Shown here: piece by piece, positions 34,543-44,100 of the stretch | Layout: every line of letters starts with the position of its first letter | Numbering within the stretch: position 1 is the stretch's first letter | NCBI RefSeq assembly: GCF_025148635.1 | Contig: NZ_CP102269.1 | Location: 2,666,001 to 2,730,000 of the forward strand | Direction: 5' to 3' | Source of the DNA: Butyricimonas virosa | GTDB lineage: Bacteria; Bacteroidota; Bacteroidia; Bacteroidales; Marinifilaceae | DNA length: 64,000 nt | Program-made: the position numbers and the translations under genes | The notes under the pieces: generated by a model | What the model was told of the DNA's origin: nothing | The model's database searches: none | The model's input: only the letters and a program-made list of their open reading frames with translations

Positions 34543-36301
34543 AAATCCTTTTGAGCACAATTATTTTATTGGTTACATCAATCAAGTAACCCCCCAATAT
34601 GTAAAAGTACATTTTCCATCTTCCGTATTATTAAAATCATTTGTATTCAGAGGTGAGCAATATAATGGAGGATTAGTTGGAAATTATGTAGTCATAGAAG
34701 GTGAACAACATGGATTCTTAGGGAAGATGCTTGAGATATCGTTGCCTGAAAATGAGCGCTTAGAACTTAGCGAAAAGTCTTTTCAGAATAAAGAATTTCA
34801 TCCAACAGGCAAAATCGAAATATTACTTTCATTCGATTTATTTAATCCTACAGAAGTAGAAAAAGGCTTGAATTCATTACCATCGGTTGGGGCGAAGGTG
34901 TTCGTTTGTTCTTCCAACTTTATTAAAGGGTATTTCAAAGGTTTCGGGGTGAAAAAAGAAAACACAAATCCACCTGTATTTAGTTTAGGATGTCTTACGT
35001 ATGATAAGTCAACTGAGGTAGAGATATCCCAGCAAGCTATATTCGGAAGACATTGTGCTGTTGTTGGTACAACAGGTGGAGGTAAAAGCTATACTGTTAG
35101 TAAATTGATTGAAGGGATAATTGTAAATAAGGGAAAAGCTATTCTGATTGATGCAACTGGTGAATATGCTACTCATGACAAGCAATCTTATTCAGCAACT
35201 CCTGCTATTTTAGCAAATAGTGCTTTTTTTCATTATACGAATCTCACAATAGGAGACCTTTTTGTCTTGCTTCGTCCATCTGGACAAGTTCAAGCACCTA
35301 AGTTGGCTGAGGCTATAAAATCTCTTAAAGTATTGAGAGTATTAGAAAATACTTATTTAACGAGTACTAATATAACAAAAGTTGATGATGGTTTTAAAGT
35401 CAAAATTAGGGATGGAATTGAAGAGCTTATTAAAGTTGATGGCGGGACGGTTACAAAAGAAAATCAGTTGATGCGCCCCTTCAATCGCATTTATGAGCAA
35501 AATATGGTAGATATAGAGAGTTTTAATTCTGATTTTGATATAAGACTATTGGCTAGTCAAATAATCAAAGAGTGCATCTGGGATATAGACAAGAATGATC
35601 ATATGAAATGGGGAGGACGTAATGATACCCATCTCAATAATTGCATAAGCTTAATTTTGAGGACGAAAAGTCTGATTAATAACCCATTGTTTGATGTTAT
35701 TTTTGGATTCCAAAAGGATAAAACAGATGAAGGTGAATTAACAACAGAAATGCAAAAATTTCTAAATGGGGATAAAAATCTTTTGCGAATAGGATTTGAG
35801 CAAGTAGGGTATGATTTTCAAGCAAGGGAGATCTTAGCCAATGCTATTGGGAAAAATTTATTAGAAAAATCTCGACAAGGAGATTTTAAGAGTAAGCCTG
35901 TTGTTCTTTTCATAGATGAAGCTCATCAATATCTCAACCGAAGTGTAAAAGATGAATATTTTGAAATGACACGTCTTGATTCTTTTGATCAAATTGCTAA
36001 AGAATGTAGAAAACATGGTTTGTTTTTATGTTTGGCTACTCAAATGCCGAGAGATATTCCACAAGGTACATTAAGTCAGATGGGAACTTTTATTGTTCAT
36101 CGCTTAATCAATCCATTTGATAAAGATGCCGTTGAAAATGCATGTTCTTCGGCTAACAAGAACTCATTGTCATTTTTACCAGTTTTAGGTGCAGGAGAAG
36201 CTATTTTAATGGGGGTTGATTTCCCGATGCCTGTCGTTCTTAAAGTAAATAAACCTATAGTGGAACCTAATTCTGCAACACCTCAATTTGTATTACCCTA
36301 A
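34535..36301 (+). CDS. HerA-like ATPase, partner of SIR2
   Basis: The 588-residue protein has an N-terminal HAS-barrel-like region (about 5-120) and a HerA/FtsK-type hexameric ATPase core: Walker A GTTGGGKS (about 178), ILIDATGEYA (about 208), Walker B LFIDEAHQYL (about 458) and ATQMPRDIPQGTLSQ (about 503). The ATG at 34535 is chosen because it gives the 8-bp overlap with the SIR2 gene and a normal HAS-barrel start; the ATG at 34457 would lie deep within the SIR2 gene. It should assemble with SIR2 and control its activity. No NurA gene is nearby, in line with a defence rather than a repair role. Confidence 0.88.
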   Translation: MNRNPFEHNYFIGYINQVTPQYVKVHFPSSVLLKSFVFRGEQYNGGLVGNYVVIEGEQHGFLGKMLEISLPENERLELSEKSFQNKEFHPTGKIEILLSFDLFNPTEVEKGLNSLPSVGAKVFVCSSNFIKGYFKGFGVKKENTNPPVFSLGCLTYDKSTEVEISQQAIFGRHCAVVGTTGGGKSYTVSKLIEGIIVNKGKAILIDATGEYATHDKQSYSATPAILANSAFFHYTNLTIGDLFVLLRPSGQVQAPKLAEAIKSLKVLRVLENTYLTSTNITKVDDGFKVKIRDGIEELIKVDGGTVTKENQLMRPFNRIYEQNMVDIESFNSDFDIRLLASQIIKECIWDIDKNDHMKWGGRNDTHLNNCISLILRTKSLINNPLFDVIFGFQKDKTDEGELTTEMQKFLNGDKNLLRIGFEQVGYDFQAREILANAIGKNLLEKSRQGDFKSKPVVLFIDEAHQYLNRSVKDEYFEMTRLDSFDQIAKECRKHGLFLCLATQMPRDIPQGTLSQMGTFIVHRLINPFDKDAVENACSSANKNSLSFLPVLGAGEAILMGVDFPMPVVLKVNKPIVEPNSATPQFVLP

Positions 36302-36680
36302 AATTGATATATTTGATATTCATTAAATAGAGAAATGTAATATTGTAGTTATCTATTGTAACAAGTGCATTTCAAACTTTTTTTAGAATAAGATACCTTA
36401 AAGGGCATGACCTTTTACTACTGAAATCCCAAAGAAGAGCCGAGGAAGTACAAGGAAAGATATACTTGTGGGCGTTGTATGAATAGTTTCGCTCCAATGT
36501 TGCTATATGAAAGATTATAGAATCTTTACAGGAGAAACGGAGCAAGAACGGAGGCTAAGTAGGATTACAGTGGGCCTTCAGTAGGCTTTCGTGTAAAAGG
36601 AATTAGGTAAGGGTAGGTTAGATTGGTATTGCTTAATTTAAATTTTGTAATGTAGGAGTTATCCATTTCGAATGCGGGAA
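36302..36680. other. Gene-free spacer between HerA and the IS21 element
   Basis: About 380 bp without a supported gene. A weak hairpin TAAAGG/CCTTTA-like (about 36399-36417) followed by a short T run may end the SIR2-HerA transcript. The spacer ends in the target sequence TGCGGGAA (36673-36680), duplicated on the other side of the insertion. Confidence 0.4.
36673..36680. repeat. Target site duplication of the IS21 element, left
   Basis: TGCGGGAA, identical to 39461-39468 on the right side of the element. Confidence 0.8.
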
Positions 36681-36685
36681 TGCAT

Positions 36686-36729
36686 ATTCCGGTGGATACC
36701 CGTTCAGCATTTCCGGTGATATCCGTTCA
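36686..36729 (-). repeat. IS21 left terminal repeats (two copies)
   Basis: Two copies of the roughly 20-bp IstA-binding-type repeat in inverted orientation to those at the right end, at 36686-36706 and 36710-36729. Confidence 0.75.
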
Positions 36730-36762
36730 GTCCCCAGTTAGTATTCAGTATCGTTGGCAAAG

Positions 36763-37491
36763 TTAATACTTCTTTCTTAGGCTCTCTCCTTTGAGGTCAA
36801 ATTTTATTGCCTTATGCACAATTCTGTCCAGACAGGCTTCTGCAATGAGCTCGCTTTGGAACACATCATACCAGTCTGCAACGGGAAGCTGGCTGGCCAG
36901 GATGAGTGCTTTCCGGTTGTACCGGTCATCTATGATCTGTTCAAAGTCATGTTGTACCTGTCCGTCCAGCTTGACCATCCCAAAATCATCTATGATCAGA
37001 AGATCATGTGCGTTAAGCTTTCGGAAGAAATTTGTCTCCCGTCCTTCCAGATGTACAAGCTTCAGGTTCTCGATGAGCATGTTCATCGTGAAGTACAGTA
37101 CCTTCCGGCCGTTCCTGCATGCCCTGTCACCCAAGGCACAGGCGAAGTAGGACTTTCCGGTCCCTGCCGGTCCGGTAATGATGACCGTCATTCCGCCCGT
37201 GATGTAATTTCCGGTTGCAAGGTCGGCAGCAGAGCAGGCCTGTATTCCCCTTGCCGTGTCCGTTTCAAGTTCTTCCATCGAGGCTCTCAGACGGAAGCCG
37301 GCATTTTTTATAAGACGCTGTATACGGTTGTTACCTCTTGTGTCACGTTCGTACTGGAGCATGATCTGCATGCCTTCACGCAGGGTAAGCTTGTCCAACT
37401 GATGTGTTTCTTCCAGGGAGCTCCAGCAGCTTGCCATTCCTGGAAGCTTCAGCTCGTGCAGTGTTCTTTCTGTTTCGTTGCTCATAATCAT
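36763..37491 (-). CDS. istB: IS21-family helper ATPase IstB
   Basis: The 242-residue protein is a DnaC-like AAA+ ATPase: Walker A GPAGTGKSYFA (about 108-118) and Walker B LLIIDDFGM (about 167-175), with an N-terminal IstB-specific helical domain. It acts with IstA in target selection and transposition. It follows istA by 6 bp, the usual order istA-istB. It is full length. Confidence 0.95.
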   Translation of the reverse strand: MIMSNETERTLHELKLPGMASCWSSLEETHQLDKLTLREGMQIMLQYERDTRGNNRIQRLIKNAGFRLRASMEELETDTARGIQACSAADLATGNYITGGMTVIITGPAGTGKSYFACALGDRACRNGRKVLYFTMNMLIENLKLVHLEGRETNFFRKLNAHDLLIIDDFGMVKLDGQVQHDFEQIIDDRYNRKALILASQLPVADWYDVFQSELIAEACLDRIVHKAIKFDLKGESLRKKY

Positions 37492-37497
37492 TTATTG

Positions 37498-39099
37498 TTA
37501 TTTGTTCATGTCATTTCCTGTAAAATAGCTTTTTCCACGCATGTTTCCGTGGTTTGACGGTGTAGGCGCATGGAAGATTACCGTCTCGTCTGCGGATGCA
37601 TTCATGCCGTTACGTCTGAGTATGGCTTCAAACTTGCTGTAGGAGTAAATACCGTACTCCATGCACTGGCGGCAGGTAAGGTCAAACGTGGCAAGGTCAT
37701 ACTTCCTTCTGAGGCTGACTATGGAGTTGCACAGCTTGTAATACACCTCTTCAGGCTGTGTGGTACGTTTGGGGTCAAAGATTCTTTTTACATACTCATG
37801 ACAGTCAGGTGATATATCTTTTGCTTTCTCCACATAATAGGCTGCCGAACGCTCCATAATCACCCTGCAGCTGGATGCGAGATGTTCCCTGACTGTGGTA
37901 TAGCCGTATGTATGGCTGCGGATATGTGAAGCTACCAGTTTCTGCTCCACATAGGCCTTGACCCATGAACGGGTAAAGACTACTCTTGCCTGTTTTCCTA
38001 CATGGATATAGGGGACGGAGTAAAAATGGGTCACCTTGTCCTGTCTCAGCTCCACATGGCAGTTTGCCTGTACTTTCAGATCGGCATACAGGCGCATTTC
38101 ATAGGGTTCCGGTTTCAAGGGTTTCAGCAGCTCCTTCTCCTTGGCATGAAAACGCTCCTCACGGCTGTAGGGACGCTTCTGCATACGGGTTCGGTTGTGC
38201 CTTTCCATCAGCTTCCATACGGCACGGTTCAGTTCCATGAGTGAATGAAAGATGCAGTTACGCAATCTGGCATAAATACGGTTATATGTAATTCTTACGG
38301 AGTCTTCTACCAGAGCCTTCTGTGTCGGCGATGCCGGGTCACATGGCAGCACTACAAAATGGTAGTAGTTGCCCATGTCCTCAAGAGCCTTGTTCAGCTT
38401 CGGCTCATGCCGGTCATTGCTGATTACCGCTGATTTGAGATTGTCAGGAGTCAGTATGGGTGGTACACCGCCCAGATGTTCCAGGCACATCCTTATGGCA
38501 TACAGGAAGTCCTCCGTCTTCTGCGAAGGTACACATATCACATAGGTATAGTCGCTGTAAGGCAGGCAGGCGACAAACACCTCCACCTTGATAATTTCTC
38601 CGGTTGCGGCATCCACATAACTGAGCTTGTCACCGGCAAAGTCCACCATGAGTTTCTCACCCGGTCTGTAGGTGTTGGCAAGTACGGCTGTAACATCCTT
38701 CTTCGCAACGAGATTCTGCTTCAGATGATAATAGAACTGTGACTTGCCGTAACCGTCGGGATGAGTCGCACGGTATTCATCGAACAGGACCTGACGGCTT
38801 ACATGGGATTTGGGATCCGCCAGCAGTTCCTTGTATCTAGGGAGCAGGATCAGGAACTCTTCCATTCTCCTGTCCGTATATGCCGGAGAACCGGCATGGA
38901 ACATCCGTTCCAACTCGGGATCGTCAATCTCAAGGAGGTCGCTGATGTTCCATCCGTTGGCTTTTACTGTATTCACATAACCGTTGACGGTTTCCTTGTC
39001 AATCGGTAACTTGCGGCTTATACCGCGGTTGGATTCTCCGGCCTGCTTGAGCTGGAGTACTTGTTTTATCAGACTCATATCCTTTGTTGTTCCTGCCAT
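37498..39099 (-). CDS. istA: IS21-family transposase IstA
   Basis: The protein (533 residues from ATG 39099) has an N-terminal helix-turn-helix (about 10-55; IKQVLQLKQAGESNRGISRKL), then a DDE integrase core with VDFAGDK (first Asp), LTPDNLKSAV (second Asp) and the Glu in KALVEDSVRITYN, and a C-terminal Mu-type beta-barrel. The open frame continues upstream to 39354 through the terminal repeats; that extension (with repeated RSISVH) is an artefact of the repeats and is left out. MAGTTKDMSLIKQ is a normal IstA start. Confidence 0.93.
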   Translation of the reverse strand: MAGTTKDMSLIKQVLQLKQAGESNRGISRKLPIDKETVNGYVNTVKANGWNISDLLEIDDPELERMFHAGSPAYTDRRMEEFLILLPRYKELLADPKSHVSRQVLFDEYRATHPDGYGKSQFYYHLKQNLVAKKDVTAVLANTYRPGEKLMVDFAGDKLSYVDAATGEIIKVEVFVACLPYSDYTYVICVPSQKTEDFLYAIRMCLEHLGGVPPILTPDNLKSAVISNDRHEPKLNKALEDMGNYYHFVVLPCDPASPTQKALVEDSVRITYNRIYARLRNCIFHSLMELNRAVWKLMERHNRTRMQKRPYSREERFHAKEKELLKPLKPEPYEMRLYADLKVQANCHVELRQDKVTHFYSVPYIHVGKQARVVFTRSWVKAYVEQKLVASHIRSHTYGYTTVREHLASSCRVIMERSAAYYVEKAKDISPDCHEYVKRIFDPKRTTQPEEVYYKLCNSIVSLRRKYDLATFDLTCRQCMEYGIYSYSKFEAILRRNGMNASADETVIFHAPTPSNHGNMRGKSYFTGNDMNK

Positions 39100-39157
39100 G
39101 ACTGTGCTGTTGCGTATAAATTTATCAGCACAAAGGAAACTGAAACCGGAGAAAGAA

Positions 39158-39455
39158 TGAACGGATATGCTCCGGAAACGAAGATATACGCAGACAATTC
39201 TATGCACGATTGAACGGATATACTCCGGAAAATCTGAAGGCATACGTCTAAAGTGAACGGGTATGCTCCGGAAAAAAGGTGCTACAACCTGCAATTCTCG
39301 GAGGTGGACGGATATGCTCCGGAAAAATCGAGATTTTAATGTCTGGTTATCCATTTTTTCATCCTTTTAGGGGATGAACGGATATAAAATTGTGCTTTTA
39401 AAGGCTATTTTATGCTTTATAGGCTGCCGGAAAGTGAACGGGTATGCTCCGGAAT
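39158..39455 (+). repeat. IS21 right terminal repeats (five full copies, one truncated)
   Basis: Direct copies with the core GAACGG(A/G)TATGCTCCGGAA begin at 39158, 39211, 39254, 39305 (GGACGG variant) and 39435. A sixth at 39375 stops after GAACGGATAT. They lie upstream of istA and probably serve both as transposase binding sites and as its promoter/operator region. Confidence 0.8.
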
Positions 39456-39460
39456 ATGTA

Positions 39461-39468
39461 TGCGGGAA
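39461..39468. repeat. Target site duplication of the IS21 element, right
   Basis: TGCGGGAA, identical to 36673-36680. The following TG also matches the first two bases of the element, so the exact border could shift by two bases. Confidence 0.8.
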
Positions 39469-39580
39469 TGAAGTTATCCTGTATCATAGACTTGGAAATT
39501 CTTATTTTTTGGTCAATGAATGAATTATATTAGAGAATGTTCTTGGGGAGAGATTATATATATTCTACTATGTAAGTATA

Positions 39581-39922
39581 TTATCCTTCTTGTCGTTTAT
39601 GTAATCTGTCATATTTTTGTCTTTGTATGGGATGTTTTATCCAATAATCTTCAATGCAATCAGTTTCTAAATATTTAGGGGGAAAGAAACTTGCGATTGG
39701 AACATCAAAGTATTTTGCAATTTCGTTAATATGATTCAAATTATATTTTTCTTCTCTAGATAATCTTTCTGCGTGTCCGACAAAAGAGCTATCAAGTTTT
39801 AATTCTAATGAGAGTTTTTCTTGACTCAATTTAGCAGCCTTTCTTAATTCTTTGACTTTATTGATTACGTATAGTTCTATTTCAGTTTTTGTTGTTTCAA
39901 TTTGTGTCTTTGTTGCTTCCAT
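39581..39922 (-). CDS. Small XRE-type helix-turn-helix protein
   Basis: The 113-residue protein has an XRE/Cro-like domain (about 18-80; KVKELRKAAKLSQEKLSLELKLDSSFVGHAER) followed by YNLNHINEIAKYFDVPIASFFPPK and a short tail. The Gly-His replacement in the recognition helix region is uncommon. It is a likely DNA-binding repressor or activator. It shares an almost identical segment (YNLNHINE(I/L)AK) with the XRE gene at 40236, so the two are paralogues. Confidence 0.75.
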   Translation of the reverse strand: MEATKTQIETTKTEIELYVINKVKELRKAAKLSQEKLSLELKLDSSFVGHAERLSREEKYNLNHINEIAKYFDVPIASFFPPKYLETDCIEDYWIKHPIQRQKYDRLHKRQEG

Positions 39923-40235
39923 TTTGAAAAAAATTAATGATAAAGAAAAGATTTTCTTTTAAAAATTTGCAGGGGTTATTACCCTGTATTATATTTGCGT
40001 TTGAGGATAGTGAATATTTGTAGTAATAAGCGTACTGGAGAATAATTACAAAATCACTATTATACAGATAGGTATAAAATAGGATTACGAAGAAAGAAGG
40101 TGTAACTTAAAAGTTAGTTAAAACAGCAGTGGTTTTAAAATGAGCAAATAAAGTTACATTCGCAAGAATATTAATTACTAACTTCAAAATTAAAACGATG
40201 CGAGAAACACAGTTATTTCAATTTTATTCATCTGT
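39923..40235. other. Spacer between the two XRE genes
   Basis: About 310 bp without a gene. It includes a small inverted repeat CAGGG-gttatta-CCCTG (about 39970-39987) near the start of the downstream XRE gene, which could be an operator. Confidence 0.35.
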
Positions 40236-40463
40236 TTAAAGTGGTTTTTCTGGGATAAAATCCCACAGGGTACATTTAAATATCTTGGCGAGTTCATTTA
40301 TATGATTAAGGTTGTAAGCTTGATCTTTTTCAGGATCTTCAACATCATGAATAAACGTGTGAGAAACGTTTAAACAATCTCCAAGATATCTTAAACTCAT
40401 ATCGGCGTCAAGTCTATACTGTTTTGCTTTTTCCGACGTATAAAGTTGTACTTTCGTTTTCAT
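40236..40463 (-). CDS. Small XRE-type helix-turn-helix protein (paralogue)
   Basis: The 75-residue protein is a minimal XRE domain: KAKQYRLDADMSLRYLGDCLNVSHTFIHDVE and YNLNHINELAKIFKCTLWDFIPEKP. It resembles the C-terminal half of the XRE protein at 39581. It is divergent from the 157-residue gene at 40634, with a 170-bp shared control region, and may regulate it and the SusC locus beyond. Confidence 0.7.
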   Translation of the reverse strand: MKTKVQLYTSEKAKQYRLDADMSLRYLGDCLNVSHTFIHDVEDPEKDQAYNLNHINELAKIFKCTLWDFIPEKPL

Positions 40464-40633
40464 TTTTCATTTACTTAGGTTTGTAAAGTAAGAACTTTTG
40501 CACGGAATGCATGGAAGCTAATAGACTTACAAATGAGATTGTATAGAACAAAAAGAATGGAATTTATCTTATTCAGAAACGAGAGTAATAGAACATTGAG
40601 TATGGGATAATAATTTAACTAATAATAATTGAA

Positions 40634-41107
40634 ATGAAAAAAGAAAGTGAAATTATCGATGATGAAGAACTAAAAAGATTTTTTTTAAATGAAGCAATGT
40701 TACTTTGTCCTTCTGCTTTGGGGGATGTTTTGGAAAGAGAGAAATTACAAATCTTGTACAACACGTTGCAAAAGATCGTGAAGTTGTTGGGTGTATTGAA
40801 TCATTGTAATTTGGAAATGCATTACGTGGAAATATACCATGTATTCGGGTTCTATTTTACAGAAAAAGACGGGGAAAAGAGAAAAAAACGTAAGATGAGT
40901 GAACGTCTGGAGGATTACGGTCAATTTATGTATCATTTGGTAAGGATGAAAAGTGTAATCGCTCATTATTATGCTTATAGTTTACAGCATTTGAGGAGTT
41001 TGGAGCATACGATGGAACTCTATTATCCAGGATATTTACAGAATAGAATGAAAGATATTCCAAGAGAACAAAAGATGGATATATTGAAAGAAGAAACGGA
41101 AAAATAA
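40634..41107 (+). CDS. Hypothetical protein preceding the second SusC locus
   Basis: The 157-residue, mostly helical, charged protein has no signal peptide or membrane segment. I do not recognise a family. It contains a Lys/Arg-rich loop (about 76-86, DGEKRKKRKMS) and many Tyr/His residues in the second half. It lies 87 bp upstream of the SusC gene with a hairpin between (41114-41151) and next to two XRE genes, so a regulatory role is possible but unsupported by motif. Confidence 0.6.
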   Translation: MKKESEIIDDEELKRFFLNEAMLLCPSALGDVLEREKLQILYNTLQKIVKLLGVLNHCNLEMHYVEIYHVFGFYFTEKDGEKRKKRKMSERLEDYGQFMYHLVRMKSVIAHYYAYSLQHLRSLEHTMELYYPGYLQNRMKDIPREQKMDILKEETEK

Positions 41108-41113
41108 AAGAGA

Positions 41114-41151
41114 GGGTGTATTCTATGCCTGAGAAACGTTGAATATCACCC
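41114..41151 (+). promoter_or_regulatory. Hairpin upstream of the second SusC gene
   Basis: GGGTG (41114-41118) pairs with CACCC (41147-41151) and ATTC (41120-41123) with GAAT (41141-41144), separated by a small internal bulge. No T-tract follows, so it could be a weak terminator or leader structure. Confidence 0.35.
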
Positions 41152-41194
41152 CCTTGTGTAAATCAATTTTATCAATTAATTAACGATCAAAGTT

Positions 41195-44100
41195 ATGAAA
41201 AAAACTTATGACAGGAAAGTTTTTAAGCGAAAGTTACTGTCTCGAAGGATGGCGGTAATCGTGGTTATTCGGTTATTTATGGTTTTGTTACTGGGATTCC
41301 CGGTGTTGGTAAATGCCGGGACGAGGGATTCGACACGGTTGGAAAGCAGACAGGTGGAGGGGAAGGTGACGGATGAGAAGAAGGTTCCCTTGCCGGGAGT
41401 CACGGTGCGGTGGGAGGGAACATCGGTGGGGACGGCCACGGATGCGGAGGGGAGATTCAAGGTGTTGATGCCCGTAGATTCGGCAACATTGGTGGTTTCC
41501 TTTATCGGGATGAAGACCGTGAGGGTGAAGATTCCGAAGTTGAAGGCCGGAGAGGTGCGGAAGGTGCTTTCTATCGTGTTGTGGGATGAGGACGTGAAGC
41601 TGGAAGACGTGGTGGTGACGGGAATTTTTACCCGTAAGAAGGAGAGTTTCACGGGATCGGCTTCCACGTATTCGGCGGCGGAGTTGAAGACGATGGGGAC
41701 GCAGAATATCTTGCAAAGTCTGAAAACGTTGGATCCGGCTTTCGCTATTTTGGAGGATAATCAGTTCGGATCAGACCCGAATAGGTTACCGAACATGGAG
41801 ATTCGGGGAAAGTCGAGCATGTTGGGATTGAGGGATGAGCTGGATGCCGATCCGAATCAGCCGCTTTTTATCTTGGACGGTTTTGAATCGACATTGGCTG
41901 CGATTAATGATTTGGATATTAACCGGGTAGCCTCAATCACGATTTTGAAAGATGCGGCTTCGACTGCCATTTACGGGTCGAAGGCGGCAAACGGGGTGAT
42001 CGTGGTGGAGACAGTGAAGCCGGAGGCGGGGAAATTGCAGGTGAGTTACACGGGAAACATGAATCTCTCGATGCCTGATTTGTCGAGTTATAACCTGATG
42101 AACGCGAGGGAGAAGTTGGAGTTCGAACGGTTGGCGGGGAGGTACGAGCCTGTGAATTGGTCGACGACGAACGAGGTGGTGTTGAATAAGTTGTATAACG
42201 AAAAGTTGAAAGTGATAGAGAGCGGGGTGGACACGTATTGGTTGGCAGAACCTTTGCGGGTGGGGGTGAACCAGAAGCATTCGCTGTACGTGCAAGGTGG
42301 CGAGGGGAATTTCCTGTTCGGTCTGGGAGCCGGATATAACGGGATTTCCGGGGTAATGGAAAAGTCGGAGCGGGACGTGATCAGCGGTAATATTGATTTG
42401 ATTTACCGGATGCCGAAATTCCAGTTTTCGAATAAGTTCTCGTTGACATCGACTCATTTGAAGAACCCGATCGTGGCTTTTAGCGCGTATGCGGCGGCGA
42501 ATCCTTATTATAAAAAGTATAACGAGGAGGGGACGGTTGACAAATGGTTGGAATATAATGATTACTTCAAGGCTTCGAATCCGCTATGGAACGCAAGCCA
42601 GAATAGCCGGGACGAGGGGAAGAATCTCTTGTTGAGTAATTATTTCATGGCGGAGTATTTCCCCACGACGGAGTGGCGGGTACGTGCCCGGTTGGGATTG
42701 ACTTACGGGAATGATGACACCGAGAAGTTTTATTCCCGGAATGATACTCGTTACGAGAACGTGGAGACCACGAAAAAGGGTGAGTTTTATTCGAATAATG
42801 TCCGGACGAATCAGGTGGAGGCGGAGGTAAGTGTTACTTACGCGAAGATGTTGGGAAAGCACAGGATTAATTTGGTTGCCGGGGGAAATATATCCAGTAA
42901 TAAATCGCTCTCGCAAGGGTATTCGGCGGTGGGATTCCCGGACGGGGATTTTTCTTATCCTTCTTTCTCCAACGGGTACCCGGAATACGGTACGCCCGCT
43001 TATTACGAGTCGGTGTCCCGCTCGGTGAACGGGTATTTTAATGCGGGGTATGCTTTTGATGACCGCTACCTGATGGATTTCAGCCTGCGTACGAGTGGAT
43101 CGTCGGTTTTCGGTACTTCCCGGAAGTATAATACCACGTGGTCGGTGGGGGTGGGATGGAACCTGCACAAAGAGAAGTTTATCATGGATCACGTGGCTTG
43201 GATTAACGTGCTGAAGTTGCGGGCTTCAATCGGGAATCCGGGAAACCAGAGTTTTGATTCGGCACAGTCGTTGTTGACTTACGCATTCCAGTTCGGTTCG
43301 ATGAACTATTTCGGGTTGGGGGCCGAGTTGTCACAGGTTGGTAATCCCGATTTGGAGTGGCAGATCACGGTGGACAAGAATATCGGGTTGGACGTGACGT
43401 TGTTTAACAAGCGTTTTTCCCTGACGGCGGATTACTATTACAAGGTGACCGATCCGTTGTTGATCAAGGTGAGTACCCCGTTGTCTTCCGGTACGGAGAC
43501 TTACATGACGAATGCCGGAGAACAGGTGTCGCAAGGTTTCACGGCATCGGTGTCGTATTATATTTTTCAGGATTTCGAGAAGCGTTTTTCATGGATGGTA
43601 CGGGCAAACGTGCGGACACAGAAGAACCGGATAGATAAAATCGGTAATAAGCTTTCGACGTTGAACGCCAACGGGAAAGGGGAGAATACCGTGAGGTATT
43701 ACGACGGGGCAGACCCGGATGATATCTGGGCGGTGAAGTCAGCGGGGATTGATCCCTCGAATGGAAAGGAGTTGTTTTATGCGAAGGATGGAAGTTACAC
43801 GTACGATTTTTCTTATGATGACGAGGTGATTTGCGGGAATACCCGTCCCGACGTGGAGGGGGTGATCGGTTCGTCGTTGAATTGGAAAGGTTTTTCGGTA
43901 AGCCTGAATTTCCGCTACCAGATGGGGGCCGACGTGTTTAACGAGGCTCTTTATAACAAGGTGGAAAATATCTCTAAGAATGATTTGAACAAGAATCAGG
44001 ACAGGCGTGCCTTGTACGAGCGTTGGCAGGATGTGGGGGATATCGTGCATTTCAAGGATATTGCCAGCGCGGAGACCACCCCGATGTCTTCCCGTTTCGT

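Larger units (their letters stand above)
36681..39460. mobile_element. Complete IS21-family insertion sequence
   Basis: The 2780-bp element carries istB and istA and is flanked by an 8-bp direct repeat TGCGGGAA (36673-36680 and 39461-39468). The ends are TGCATATTCCGG and, at the right end, CCGGAATATGTA. It has multiple 20-21-bp terminal repeats with the core GAACGGATATGCTCCGGAA. Two lie at the left end (36686-36706, 36710-36729), five at the right end (39158, 39211, 39254, 39305 and 39435, each about 21 bp) and one is truncated (39375). Such multiple terminal sites are typical of IS21 and bind IstA. Both genes are intact and the duplication is perfect, so the insertion appears recent. Confidence 0.9.

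Noticed and set aside
36399..36417. Terminator after the HerA gene
   Set aside because: The stem has only 5-6 bp and a weak T run; mentioned in the spacer entry but not called as a feature.
39100..39354. 85-codon extension of istA
   Set aside because: It is translated terminal repeats of the IS21 element (repeated RSISVH); the normal IstA start is at 39099.
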